A stretch of 64,000 bases of DNA from Erigeron canadensis (GCF_010389155.1 NC_057761.1:42022213-42086212), one strand, 5' to 3'; positions 10,681 to 23,217 are shown, counted from the first letter of the stretch. Numbers and translations are program-made. The notes: generated by a model from the letters alone, not told the origin.

Positions 10681-11188
10681 GGTCATTAGAATCTTCAACT
10701 CATTCCATTCCCGCCTTTTCTCCAGAGTCATGGAAATATGATGTGTTTGTTAGTTTTAGAGGAAAAGATTCCCGCAAGAGATTTGTGGATCATCTTTACC
10801 GTGGTCTTGATCACCAAGGAATACATATAAAAGTTTACAAGGATGGCGTATCACTCTTCCGGAGTAAGGCCATCAAAAGATCCCTGTGCAACGCTTTACA
10901 AGAATCCCGTATTGCTCTCATCGTATTCTCTGAAAATTACCCCGATTCACATTGGTGTTTGGATGAACTTGTTTACATTATGAAATGCAAGGAGGAGAGA
11001 GGCCAAACGGTTATCCCTGTATTTTATGGTGTGGATCCATTGGACGTGAAAACACAGAAAGGAAAATTTGGTAAAGCTTTTTCCAGGCATAAGTCGGCGA
11101 ATAATGAGAAAGTTGAGTCATGGAGAAGAGCACTCATTGATGCAGGTAGCATTGCTGGATGGGAACTCAAGGACATTGCCAATGGGTA

Positions 11189-11248
<60 letters not shown>

Positions 11249-12322
11249 AATTAAATAGTCTACTATATATATAAATTTCTTCTTCCTTCATTGTTTATTT
11301 AATAAAATTATTCAGAGACTGCCTTGACAATTGTTGCAAATTTTCTTTATTTATGAAAATTTTGTAAAGCTAAACTACTAAAGGTATTACTTATTTGCCT
11401 TGTGTTATTTGACTTTTTTTCGTCAAGTTCTGCTGTAAAAGGATGCAATATACTTGATCTATATATTTAAATTGTGGGAAAGTAAAGTAGTACGTATTAT
11501 ATGACATATTTGTACGAATATGAGCTAATTACCATTTATTCAATGTGCAGGAATGAGGCAAATGCAATCAAAGAGATTGGCAGCACAATTTTATCTAAAT
11601 TGCTTAGCTTAATGCCAAATTTGGAAGCAAGTATCGAAACAAATGTTAGTGCAGACCTAATCGGAATAGAGACCCGCAAACAAGGGTTGAGATCAATACT
11701 AGAAGTTGGGTCAGGTGGTGTGCGTATGGTTAGTATATGCGGGGTGGGGGGCAGTGGTAAGACGACTCTAGCATCTTCTATTTTTGACGAAATAAAACAT
11801 GAATTTGAAGGTTGCTGCATGATTAAGGATGTTCAAGCAGAATTAAGAATGCATGGCTTGAAAATGTTACAAGAGAAAATTCTCTCAAACATTTTGAAGT
11901 TAGAAGTGAGATTAGAGAGCATTGAGCAAGGAACATTAATGATGAAGAGAAGATTAACTTATAACAGTGTTCTGATAGTCCTTGATGATGTTAACCACAT
12001 TGACCACCTCAAGATGTTAGCAGGATCACAAGACTGGTTTGGTGATGGGAGTCGAATTATAATCACCACTAGAAACCAATATCTAGCGAAGGCTGACGAG
12101 GAAATAATAACTCACAATGTCAGGATGTTGGATGACGAAGAGGCTGTTAAACTCTTCAGTAAGCATGCATTTAGAGCAGGCAAGCCTGCAAAGGGTTACG
12201 GGGAGCTTTCACTGAGTATGGTTTCTAAACTTGGTGGGAATCCTTTAGCACTTGTAACTTTGGGCTCCTGTTTACATGGTAAAGACATGAATGAGTGGAC
12301 AAATACCTTGGCTAAACTCTGA
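10681..12322 (+). CDS. TIR-NBS (TN) immune receptor-like gene, no LRR
   Basis: Exon 1 (to 11185) encodes a TIR domain: KYDVFVSFRGKDSRKRFVDH at its start, IPVFYGVDP and DAGSIAGWE later. The WCLDEL box holds the glutamate that is catalytic in plant TIR NADases (codon at 10965). Exon 2 (11551-12322) joins in frame (AN-G|NEANAIKEIG) and encodes the NB-ARC: P-loop GVGGSGKTT (11741-11767), kinase-2 LIVLDDV (11972-11992), RNBS-B GSRIIITTR and GNPLAL (12236-12253, usually GLPLAL). Translation stops at EWTNTLAKL, so ARC2 and all LRRs are missing. Just beyond the stop another frame still reads TTKMLDACGF, an ARC2-like relic, so a deletion caused the truncation. The intron holds a TA microsatellite. No ATG lies in frame between the stop at 10665-10667 and the TIR motif, so either an upstream exon exists or the start has been lost. 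The gene may be a functional TN or a pseudogene. Confidence 0.75.
11193..11245. repeat. (TA)n microsatellite in the TN intron
   Basis: About 26 TA units directly after the splice donor at 11186. Confidence 0.95.
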
Positions 12323-13875
12323 ATGGAGTCATGACCCATATTTCTTTCTGGGTTTCTTGCTTGAAGGCATCGGAACAAAGATGTGCGACAACAAAGATGC
12401 TGGATGCTTGTGGTTTTCAAGTATATTTTAAAGATTTTAGTAGCTGTCCCATGATATGTATTGTTTATGGGTCTAATGGATTGCAATCATGGTTGATTAT
12501 GTAATTATTTTAAATAAAAGCTTCCTCTCATGTTTTATAACTTGGTTTTGAATGTTTTTCAAGAATATGTTCTAACTAGACAATTGGGCTTCATTCGTGT
12601 TTGACGAGTTTAGCAGTAAAAACTAAGCACTTGCCATGTTTGCAAATAGGGCAAAATATGGTTGATTTTTTTACGAAAATGTCACTTCTTCTACACTGAG
12701 AAACCAATAAAAGTGACTCCCTTTATTCACCCCATATCTGAGATCACACTTCAACTGGGTGTTATTACCCAACTTTGACAGTCAGTTTTAGTTTTCCAGT
12801 ACTGGCACTAATTTCGGCACTTATGAATGGGCCCATTTCTTTTTATTTTTTTAGAATGGGTCGATGTTGATTAATGCTATTTATATACCTAGCTTAAAAT
12901 AAAAAGGATCAAATGGGCCAAAAGTTGATGAAAGCTTCTTTCTATTGCATTAAACCTCCTGAATCACTTTGTTATAAAGGTTAGAATTTTTAATGGAACA
13001 ATACAACTTTTACTCAAATCTGATCCACTGACAGTTAATAAACAAAATTGGACAACAAGTGTTACAGGTCAAACCAACCTGGCTCATTTTGACCCACAAC
13101 ACAAAGAGACCTGTTGCCCGACCCACCTATTTTCCCCTCCTTGTTTTCTGCAATAACCTTTGAATATTATGATACACAGGACACAACACATGTTATATGT
13201 AGCACAGGTAACTAGTACTACAGCCTTTCCATCAAAGCGATGGGATGGGGATAACACACCTGAAAGAGTAGGTCTGAATCATACTTGGTGAAAAACTATT
13301 TGGAAATATTGTTTTATTCACATATATTAGTGCGTGAATATTATTTGGAAAATTGAATAGAACAAAACAGTATAATGAAGAAAGTTGAATTAAGAGAATG
13401 GGAAATGTGAAATGTACCTTCAGGCGACGGGAAATTGCAATTAACTTTTTAGTATTAATATTATTATTAGTAGAACTGATGTGCATTTTAGGCTCCTTGC
13501 AATACCCTGAAGAGGCTCCAATTGTGTTACTCCTCGAGAAAAGATTTTGCCATTGAACATAAGTCAGAGCATTTTTTTCGTGCTTTAATTGATCTGGATG
13601 ATGCAAATAACTGGTTATCTGGATGATGCAAATAACTTCGCTATTTCCATGCCATTTCCACCCAATTCTGGCCTATAAGGGTCTTTGCTAAGGGACTGTT
13701 GAATTCATAGGACTTCGGATATGATCTTGTAAAGATTGATGACACCGGATACTACATTCTGTCATCTATAATATCTGCTGTACTGCTGTAGTCAAAGACT
13801 GGAAGCAATCTTAGATTGGTAGATCAATGATGATATCTGCAGGTCTCAAAGAAACCTTCAGGGGTGCATCATGAT
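12323..13875. other. Spacer between the TN gene and the PPR gene
   Basis: It begins with the ARC2 relic and the 3' flank shared with 1690-1860. The segment at 12672-12765 is shared with 4310-4420. A 25-bp tandem duplication (CTGGATGATGCAAATAACT) lies at 13594-13640. The part next to 13876 is probably the 3' UTR of the PPR gene. No other gene is seen. Confidence 0.5.
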
Positions 13876-15978
13876 TCAGACCAGATGATGCGTTATAGTA
13901 CAATTGTCGTTACTAATCAGGCTGCATCCAGGCAGCTTATTCAAGTCCTTTAGCTTCATCAAGTCTCTTATTTGAGAAACCTGGCTCCATCTTCCATCGG
14001 AAGCAAACAAATTCGACACGAGCACATAATAGGACGCATTGATCGGATGTTGGTCAAACATCCATCTCACTGCCATCTGACCAAGGTCAAACCTCGAGTG
14101 CATGCTGCAACCATGAAGAAATGACCCAAACAAGCTCACATCAGGTTGCTCCGGTATCTTCTTGATGAAGTCAAATGCTTCTTCGAGCTTGCCAGAACGA
14201 GCCAACAGGTCAACCATACATCCATAGTGCTTCATTTTTGGTACAAAGTTAAACTCTTGACACATCATATTAAAGAATTTCCATCCTTCAACTGTTCCTG
14301 TGTGACTACAAGCAGATAGAATTACTGTGAATGTTGCATCAGTAAGATCCAAATTTCCTTTCACCATATCATTGAAAAGTGCAATAGAACCATTGCAATC
14401 CCCTTGCATTCCATAGGCATTGATCAATGTGTTCCATGAAATTGTGCTCTTCTCACCCATACTATCAAAAACACGACGGGCAGTTTTTAATTCACCACAG
14501 CTGGCATAAAAATGCAAAAGTGCTGTGTTGATATATACATCGTCATATGAAACTTTGATGCAATAAGAATGGACAGAAGAACCAACATGAAGATCACCAG
14601 CAGAAGAAAAACAAGAAAGGAGGGTCACTAATGTAAATTCATCTGGGAGAAAGCCTTCTGATCTCATTTGATGAAATAACCTTGTAACCTCATCTTTATA
14701 GCCAGTTTGGGCGTACCCATTGATAATCGAGTTCCATGTAACCAAATCTTTCTTTGAAAATTTGTCAAATAAGTAACGAGCATCTTTAATCATCTGACAC
14801 TTTGCATACATGTCCACAAGAGCATTTACCACATTAGTATCTTCTAATCCTAACTTAACCTCATGGCAATGTATGGATCTACCTAAGTTCGGATTGCCCA
14901 TGTGTGCACAAGCCGATATCACACTTGAAATTGTAACTGAATTGGGTAAAATTTTCTTATATTTCTCGTCGGTAAACAATGCAATTGCTGCATTAGGATA
15001 ACCATTTTGACTATAGCCCACAATCATGGCAGTCCAAGTAACAAGATCAACACCAGAAAGCTCATCAAAAGCGTATCGAGCATCACCAATAGCCCCACAT
15101 TTCACATACATATCCACAAGAGAACTAACAAAATGCGAATTGAGATCAACCCCATTCTTAATAGCATACCCGTGGACCCATTTCCCTTGATGTAAAGCTC
15201 TTAACTTTGTACACGCCGAAACAATGCTTCCAAAAGTATGTTGATTTCCTTCAACTAACCCACTCCTCATCCTATTAAACAACACCAACGCTTCCTCAGC
15301 ACAACCATTTTGCACATACGCAGCAATCATAGAAGTCCAAGAAACGACATCTCTATCAACAATACAATCAAAAACACTCCGCGAACACTTCACGTCTCCA
15401 CACTTAGCATACATATCAACAAGACTAGTCAAAACAAAACCATCACGACATCCCGCCTTGACAACATCACAATGCACCTTCCTTCCTACACTCACATCTC
15501 TCATCTCCGTACACGCCTTCACAACAATCGAAAACACGACATCATCATGTTCCCTAACACATCTCCTCATACACTTATAAAACCCAATTGTTTCAAAATG
15601 TAAATCATTGATAAAATACCATCTAATCATAACTTTACATGAAAACATATCTGGGTTAGGCATTTCATCAAACACTAAGCGCGCATTCCGTAAGTCCCCG
15701 AGAGAACCGTATTGGCTTACGAGTTTGGTTTGTAAGTTGAGCTGAGTTGACTGCCCATCTACTATGAGTAAAGAATGTAATTGTTTGAGTGAGTTTAGAT
15801 TTCGACATGAACACAATAGGGAAAATAATGGGTTTGATGAGATGAAATTGAAGTAACTAGATATTGTGGGGTCAAGATTTTGAAGGGCTTCTGCTGTTGT
15901 TAATGAATTTAAGGTTCTGTAATAAATCTTGGGGTGGAAATATTTGGAACGATGAAATAAAGTTTTCAACTTTAGCAT
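13876..15978 (-). CDS. PLS-class pentatricopeptide repeat protein, E type, probably mitochondrial
   Basis: A single-exon frame of 700 codons. Residues 1-30 are basic, rich in Ser and Tyr and lack acidic residues before about residue 29, as in a mitochondrial presequence. A long array of PPR motifs follows, with repeated signatures LVDMYAKCGD, ARLVFDEMP, VVSWTSMIAAYVQNG and EALVLFNRM. The end is an E-type extension (SLFGSFLHGCSMHSRFDLG, YYVLVSNLFASDGRW) with a short tail after LPGCS and no DYW domain. It most resembles Arabidopsis At2g03380 as I remember it. Such proteins bind organelle transcripts and often specify C-to-U editing sites, with a DYW partner supplied in trans; the target cannot be read here. 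The 3' end was copied into the decayed block at 5238-5390. Confidence 0.92.
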   Translation of the reverse strand: MLKLKTLFHRSKYFHPKIYYRTLNSLTTAEALQNLDPTISSYFNFISSNPLFSLLCSCRNLNSLKQLHSLLIVDGQSTQLNLQTKLVSQYGSLGDLRNARLVFDEMPNPDMFSCKVMIRWYFINDLHFETIGFYKCMRRCVREHDDVVFSIVVKACTEMRDVSVGRKVHCDVVKAGCRDGFVLTSLVDMYAKCGDVKCSRSVFDCIVDRDVVSWTSMIAAYVQNGCAEEALVLFNRMRSGLVEGNQHTFGSIVSACTKLRALHQGKWVHGYAIKNGVDLNSHFVSSLVDMYVKCGAIGDARYAFDELSGVDLVTWTAMIVGYSQNGYPNAAIALFTDEKYKKILPNSVTISSVISACAHMGNPNLGRSIHCHEVKLGLEDTNVVNALVDMYAKCQMIKDARYLFDKFSKKDLVTWNSIINGYAQTGYKDEVTRLFHQMRSEGFLPDEFTLVTLLSCFSSAGDLHVGSSVHSYCIKVSYDDVYINTALLHFYASCGELKTARRVFDSMGEKSTISWNTLINAYGMQGDCNGSIALFNDMVKGNLDLTDATFTVILSACSHTGTVEGWKFFNMMCQEFNFVPKMKHYGCMVDLLARSGKLEEAFDFIKKIPEQPDVSLFGSFLHGCSMHSRFDLGQMAVRWMFDQHPINASYYVLVSNLFASDGRWSQVSQIRDLMKLKDLNKLPGCSLISNDNCTITHHLV

Positions 15979-16660
15979 AGTAAAACTTTGTTCGTTTGCT
16001 TTGTTACGGTTGGCGGGTAACTGTCAAAAAAAATTTTATTTTTATTTTAACGAAATTCAGTTGAGGTACTAATAATCTTTCACAATCTAGTATAGAGGTA
16101 GTGGCAAATATATATATATATATATATATTTTTAAGGCGTGGATTATTTGTTCGTAAAAGAGTATTCAGCTTACGTTATATAACCGGGTCCGTGCTAGAG
16201 AATCTCCTCACCCTCAATACCTAATAAGAGGAGAAACTCTCAACTAAACCGTCCAAAAGCACACATTTAGTTGGAATAAAACTTTGCTCCATCTGCATGA
16301 CTCAAACATGTTTCACTGTAAGACTTTATTTGTGAAATAGCTTAAAATATTATTTCTATGTCTCGAACTCGACACCTCCGTAATTATAAATAAAATAAAA
16401 TAAAAAGGACAGCTAGTGGGCCTAATGGCAAATAATTAAACAAGGATAATTATGCTCATGTTTCATTGGAGTTTTAGTTGGTGTATATTTGAAATGGCAG
16501 AAGAATAATATTGGGGGACTAGCCCACAATTAATTAAAAATGGATAACAATGCAAATAATGTCAATGTGTGATTATTCTATATTGGAAACTAAGAGCCGA
16601 GTAATTTTAACTCATTATCAATTCACAAATTAAATCTAACTAATATATCTTTTAAATAAC
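15979..16660. other. PPR gene upstream region and AT-rich spacer
   Basis: It holds the PPR promoter side and a TA microsatellite at about 16108-16130. No gene or clear element end is seen. Confidence 0.4.
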
Positions 16661-16890
16661 CCTTAACTAAGCAGATTATTTTTTTTATTAGCTAATTTTA
16701 ATATTTTCATCTAATATACATGTAATGTCTTTAATGAAATTATTTACAATATACATTCTTCAATCCTTAAAATAATTATATTATTCATTTTTACATCAAT
16801 TACTTTTACATTGATAATCAAACCGTTACCGCCAACGCTATTACCCATTGTCGGCACATTACACATGTAGCCCCATAGCAATACAAATAC
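16660..16890 (+). mobile_element. Family-2 Helitron-like element, degenerate copy
   Basis: It shares with 22674-22927, 41412-41720, 52600-52870 and 60056-60385 the order TTAATGAAATTATTTACAAT, ATCAATTACTTTTACATTGA, a CCGCCAACG-like GCC-rich patch and a terminal GTCGGCACATTACACATGTAG. It lies directly 5' of the family-1 Helitron at 16895. Confidence 0.45.
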
Positions 16891-16894
16891 TCAA

Positions 16895-17759
16895 TCTTAA
16901 TATATACTATAAGACAGTTGAACTAATGACTAATTAACCAATCACATCGTTCGATTTCATCAAATTAACTTTTGATGATGTCATCATTTAGATAAACTAC
17001 AAATTAAAAATCCTAATAATCATTATCCAAATATATTATTATATTAATATTTATATTAATTTTTAGAAAAAGTCTCATTAATTTATATTTTTTTGTTTTC
17101 CATCAATAATTTACACTTTTTAGCCCTGAATACTTAATTTATATTTATTTTTAGTCATCAACTTAAGAAATTTTTTTAAAATTTACAATCATTTAATTAA
17201 ATAAAAAAAATTTAACATATATATGAAATATTTTCTACAAAAAAATATTTATTTGAAAACCTAATGACTTATTAACAAATATTAGAAGAGTCATAATTGT
17301 TATCAAAAAATATAAAAACAATCCTAATTGTTATCATATTATCATAGAACAAGTGATTGAAAATAAACATATGCATGTTATGAACGCGCATCATGATTAA
17401 ATACATATACTTGAATGTCAAGTTCGGGATCACAAATATGTTTATATTTCAATTCTTAATTATTTTTCCTAATAATATTACATTATGAGTACATCTGTTT
17501 CAAAATATATTATAATGGAGAAATTATTATATATAGCATGTGCCTTGTGAAATGACTACGGCAAACAATTCCATCAATATGTCTAGGCTAATAATGACAG
17601 TGAGGAACCTATGATTATTGTACTACAACTTGCAAAATATAACACTTAAAACCGTGTTTTTTTAAAATTGTAAGCTTTTGTGACTTAAATGTATGAAGAT
17701 CTAATATTGTTAATATTGTAAATCTCGTGTCCAGTATTGAACACGGGTCTAAAATCTAG
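16895..17759 (+). mobile_element. Helitron-like element, family 1, copy A
   Basis: It starts with TC (TCTTAATATATACTATAAGA) and ends with CTAG at 17756-17759. The 3' hairpin region CGTGTCCAGTATTGAACACG sits 12 bases before the end. The flanking bases are A on the left and T on the right, the Helitron insertion rule. It is 865 bp, non-autonomous, with no Rep/helicase coding. The copy at 50965-51811 has the same ends in reverse orientation. Confidence 0.85.
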
Positions 17760-18842
17760 TAACATACTAAAGTTAGAAAAGAAAATTTTAATTAAAGAAG
17801 GTGTATAGTACCTTGAACGGACATCAATATAATTCATTTAAAGTTCGAAAAACGAAACAAAATTTTTTAATTAAAGAAGTTGCATGAGATTATGTACCTC
17901 TAATTTGGATATTGAAAAAGTACGAAAAGTTTAACTTTACTTAAAATTGTTATTGCTATTTATTAAAAACTCATCATAATAATAAGTTATTATTAAAAGA
18001 GTAGGGCTCAGCTAGTATCTCTACTTCCTACTCAATTTTTGTAAATTTTTTGAAATTTTATAAAGTGAAAATATTAAATTTCACGTATCAAGTCTATTTC
18101 TAATAGTCACTCAAATAATGTTGAGTGATACTTTTATTTTTCATAGAGTATGTTTTTGTATTTAAAAATGAGTGGGAGCACAACTTGTATCTAGACTCTC
18201 ATCCAACTTCGTGTAAAAACTATTTTATATTGAATGAAATTTATTATTTCAAAAAAATAATAATAATAATATATGTTTTTTATATTTAATACAAATTAGC
18301 CGTATCTACCAATAAATATATGTTTTTTTATATTTAATCTTATATAATAATACAATAACAGTATAATATTATGTACTATTGCTGTTCAAAAAAGAAGAAT
18401 GCTACGTACAATTATATATAAATTTTGCTGCTGGTTAGTATTATTTTCCTTTAATCTTGATCATCGAATTGAAGTTTCTTTTTATCTTAACCGTAGAAAT
18501 TGCTCCTTTTAAAACGGAGAGGCTGTTAAATGGATAAGCTAAAGGCGGGTTTATATATAAGCTTTAGTATAAACAAATATATAATCACTCACATATGAAC
18601 ATCAAGTTATAATATAATGGTTCTCATGATTTTTGGTATCCATATATAAATATATACAAGAACAAATTATAACTTGATGTACATATATGTATTAGCTTAT
18701 AACCCGCATGAAACGCGTAAAAACCATATAAAAATAGTTAAATTTGTACATACAAAAAACAAACTAAAAAATAAAAATTAAAAGGTATAAAAAACTAAGA
18801 GAAGAAAAAATATACCGTAATGAGGAAAAATATTTTATTTGA
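17760..18842. other. Gene-free AT-rich stretch
   Basis: No gene. It includes a small fragment of the GGTTCATGTGAAC MITE family (about 18588-18635) and AT-rich simple sequence. Confidence 0.5.
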
Positions 18843-21311
18843 TGTAACACCCGTCATTTTAAAAACCTGGATTTCAAAAACTTTTGCCAAATGGCGTTTA
18901 AAACGTAGCGGAAATAAGATCACTTAAAAACTGACCCAACCGAAACAGTTGGTACTTTCAATAAATGGTGTTACCAAGTGCATCATCAAAAAAATATCAA
19001 TGGAATCCAAGTCATGGCACCTACATAAATGTCATTCATCATTACAAGTATCATAAATGTAAATAAAGTAGCCGAAACATAGGCTAAGGGAAGTCTAAGC
19101 ATTTAATAATCTATACTAGTCTTCTTTATTACATCTACCCCATCTCACCAAGCTAATCCTTTCCTAGCTCAAACCTGCTTATCCTGAAGGACACAACATT
19201 TTCATAAAAGCAAGTGTTAGCTAATAATATTAGCTAAGTAAAATACACACAATTAATAAATAATCCGTTCTTCATTTTTACTTTTATAAACTTCTTCGTA
19301 TTTTGTATATATCCAAACATGATAACATTACATATCATATCAACATATACATAAAACCTAATCAACATGTCATGTTATACATATCTCACTTAAACATATA
19401 ACACATATAGGTATAGCACATGTAGAGTGTTTACTCCTAATTGTGCCTATACAATGATATATCATGGTCATCAACATATCTTATCATTATCTTGATCAAC
19501 TTATTCTCTCGTCTTACATCTTTACTCAATTTACATATTACGCACTAGCTTTACAACGAGCACGATTTACCACGTCTTAACTTTTAGAAAAGGCAATGTC
19601 ATTTCCATAGTATCCCGTCATGCTTTTAACATTGGTGGTTCGTCACTCCATCCGGAAATACTAGTCCCACGTAACTATGCCGCAAGGAGCCACTCAAGCG
19701 ACCACGTACGCACTAGCTTGGCATAAACTAGCACGGGTTAAGCTTAACACTTCCCACGTCAATCTCACATATTTAGCTATAGCATTTCCCGCGTATTTAT
19801 ATCTTTCTTACATTTTACGCACTAACACTAAGGCCAGAACGGTTTCCCACATCTTATATTTTACTTTAACATTAGGTACAATCGTTACCTAATTAGTCCC
19901 ACGTCTACTTTTTATTTTGATCCAACTAACGTGCATAACTCATAGCAATTCCCACGTGTATCTAGTGAACTAGACATATCATACTTAAGTCTCACATACA
20001 AGCCATCACATGTCAACATTAAGGCATATCAATGACATTATCTACAACACATATCTTAAACATATCATGGCAACGTATATATATAATCATCATACTTCAT
20101 ATGCACATATTTACTTCTACTTTAAACATTATCATATCAACATTAAATAATTTCAACATGCACATTCCCACATAACCTCCCGGAAAACCCAACACATATA
20201 AGATAATCCGATTAAGAAGTTAATTATAGAAAATTACTTTTGTTGTGCTTCCAGCGTGAGAAAAGTCATGTATCTTATCCCAAACGATATGATAAACTAG
20301 CTTTACTCTTTACTTCTCGAATGTCCGAGCACCTGATCAATTTTATAAATAAAGACGCGAACATCAAATACTAGACATTTCAAACACGTCCAAAGGAAAT
20401 ATATTACAGTCATAACCTATTAAGTAGTCTCGTTACTTATTAAATAATACTGCTATATGGCTCTTCATGACTTAAATAAATATATCTCATGAACTACCAC
20501 ATTAAAATTCAAGTAGGCATTAAAGTACGGCATTTTCTCATTTGCACTAGCTCACGACATATTCTAATTCATGAATGACAAATCAAAATCTATGTACCTT
20601 AAAACTCACGTGTCTTTTAGCTAGAAGGGAATGGGATTCAAGTTCATGACATATATATAATATATATTGAATACTCCTTTGACAAAATTCAATAATTAAT
20701 CAACCCATGATAACTGACTTTACTAGGTTCATGCACCTCATATTAGTAGCTCATGTGTACCCAGGTAAACATATTTGTTTGCTTAGGATATTGCATATTT
20801 TATTAACTAATTCACCACCACATCTATGTAATTATCATTTAATGACAAAAAGTAAAACCATCTATCAAAGTTTACAGCTATACATCATGCATTAGTACCT
20901 TGCCATATTTTAGAATACCCTTTACGAAAATTACAATGCCAATTAACCGACTCATATTTTAGAATACCTTGCATTAGCTATGATGATAAGGAACCCCTCA
21001 TAAACCGATGACGAACACGTAATTTAGTCATAGAAAATTACTGCATGTTTTAAACTAAGTCTTCCCGACCTTTCTATCCCGTTTCTAGACTTTTATATGG
21101 ATTAACAACGATATCAATTTGCGGTTGTTTCTCTATCAATCGAAACTCCATGATTAGGGCTACATAAATACAAAGCTTTCATTACATTAATTCTTTCGCT
21201 GACGTATCTAATGCGGTTTCATGTTTCAATATTATAAGAAGGTAACTTTTATGATAAAACTTTAAATATAAACCCTACGTAAAGACATTACGATCAAGTG
21301 AGTCACAGTCA

Positions 21312-21351
<40 letters not shown>

Positions 21352-21982
21352 CCAGATTTGTTACCTGATCAAATAGAATGTTGATCTTACGAAACTATTC
21401 GAATATGCTAACTCGCATAGACTAACTAGCACCACAACAGGGAGTTTCAACTAACAATTATGGAAGCTGCGTTTACGATTTTCTTTTCTTAGGAGATGAC
21501 CAGCCGTAGACTATAAGGAAGAAGAACCCTAATATTTTATTGAGTTTGAATCGTTTTGTACGTATAGCTAAGGTCTCTTTTATTTTAATACAAATCCTAC
21601 ATAAAGCTGGCCCATTTTATTAACAAAGTTAATTACGTGTTTCTTAACCCATCAAGCTAATTAGTCCAACATTAATATATAGTTCACTTGTTAAAATATA
21701 TTTTAGCTTTTATTCAAATTGTGACATATCGAGTCCAACTATCTGTTACCTTAATCATTATGTAGCTATAATACTTATGCATATAACACACATTCAAGCA
21801 TATTATGCATCACAACTAATTACATTTTAGACACATAAAACATTTAAATATCTCAATTAATCATGCTTATATGCCACAAATTAAATATTAGAACATTAAA
21901 TATATACATTTGAAGTGACATACGAAGCATGTTGACCAACACACAAATCAACAAGCAAACATGAAAAGTTCGGGATATTACA
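18843..21982 (-). mobile_element. Solo LTR, 3.14 kb, Gypsy-type ends
   Basis: The ends are TGTAACACCCG (18843) and CGGGATATTACA (to 21982). Perfect 5-bp target duplications TTTGA lie at 18838-18842 and 21983-21987. There is no gag-pol sequence and no second LTR, so this is a solo LTR left by recombination. Orientation is inferred as minus because the minus strand ends in GACGGGTGTTACA, a common 3' end of long plant Gypsy LTRs. It contains a TA run at about 21313-21344. Small open frames inside (19677-19892, 20707-20895) are not genes. Confidence 0.85.
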
Positions 21983-22317
21983 TTTGATTACCTTATTTAT
22001 CTTGTATTTTAGATTTATCTTGTATTTTAACCATCTTACCTTAATATTGATCATTTATCAGAATATAAAATTCAAAATTTATCATGTAAATAAAAATTAA
22101 AATTTATAAACTTAAAAAAAACCCTTTTATATGGATTAGAGTTTCAATTGTTTAAGAGAAACATTCAGACATTGTTTTTAGTGACATGATTTTTAGTAAT
22201 AATTCATTTGATTGCACTTAAAAGAGTACTTCTCGAATTACTTGCAATCTATATTATGACAATAATAGTGGAAGTTGGAGGACTAAAAACGTCTTTGACT
22301 AAAAGTCCGGTCAAATA

Positions 22318-22570
22318 CCCTCCGTCCCAATTTAAATGTCTTATTTTGACTTTTGAAGTCTTTCTTTCACAACTTTGACCGTAAATTGTTTCGTGTGTAT
22401 TATACAATAATTTATATAAAATATATGGATAGAGTGTGTTTTATATGTATTTTTCATTGATATAACTTTCATTGAGTATTAATTATACAAACAAAAATAA
22501 TTATGGTCAAAGTTAGAGAAAAAAATATTCAGCAAGTCAAATTTAGAAATTTAAATTGAGATGGATGGAG
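22318..22570. mobile_element. Stowaway-type (Tc1/mariner) MITE
   Basis: The termini CCCTCCGTCCCAATTTAAAT and (reverse strand) CTCCATCCATCTCAATTTAA are inverted repeats of the Stowaway type, flanked by TA at 22316-22317 and 22571-22572. It is 253 bp, internally AT-rich and without coding capacity. Confidence 0.85.
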
Positions 22571-22673
22571 TATGATGTGAGCATTTTGATCGAATGGTGG
22601 AAAATAAATGATGAATTTCATTGTAAGGTCTAGGTTTTTTTTCATTTTTCTATTTAAAGGATCTCTTATAATA

Positions 22674-22927
22674 TCTATACTTCTATACTATAAAAAATAG
22701 CCCCCATGTTGAAAGTTACATGAAAAAAATGTCCAAAATGCCTTGATGATTATATTATAATATTAGTCCTTTATCTTTAATTAAAACATCTGTATTCACT
22801 CTTTACATCAATTACTTTTACATCAGTTATATACACCACTCGACGCCGCCTTTACCATAAACAATCATCCCCACCACTATACCGTCTCCGTCAAGAACAC
22901 CGCCGCATCGCACGGGTACCATGCTAA
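22674..22927 (+). mobile_element. Helitron-like element, family 2, short copy
   Basis: It starts TCTATACTTCTATACTATAA and ends CATCGCACGGGTACCATGCTAA (CTRR form CTAA). It is flanked by A and T. The internal 3' part has the family's CACCGCC-rich patch. It is 254 bp. This is the copy with the cleanest ends of the family. Confidence 0.65.
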
Positions 22928-23032
22928 TATATAAAAGAGGTATATGTGAAAAAGTTCATTCACAAATAAATACATCGTATTAAACTTAATCTTTTCTTTG
23001 TACATATGTAATTCTCGCATAACTTTACCCTA

Positions 23033-23217
23033 TATAGGGCAAGGTTCATGTGAGAACTATTCACGTATGAACATAGGTGATATAATAATAACTTGATCTG
23101 TTCATATGTTAACAAATTTGTTCACATACACCATTCATATATGATCATAAGTTCTAATTTAAAGGTTCTCATGGTTCTTCCAATTTAAATGGTTCTTATA
23201 TGAACATTTTCAACCCT
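23033..23217. mobile_element. GGTTCATGTGAAC MITE, copy 2
   Basis: It is bounded by CCTATATAGGGCAAGGTTCA and TGAACATTTTCAACCCTATT, with inner GTTCATATG and GTTCACATA words. Same architecture as 310-480. Confidence 0.6.

Noticed and set aside
14810..15603. Plus-strand frames opposite the PPR gene
   Set aside because: Antisense shadows of the 700-codon PPR frame.
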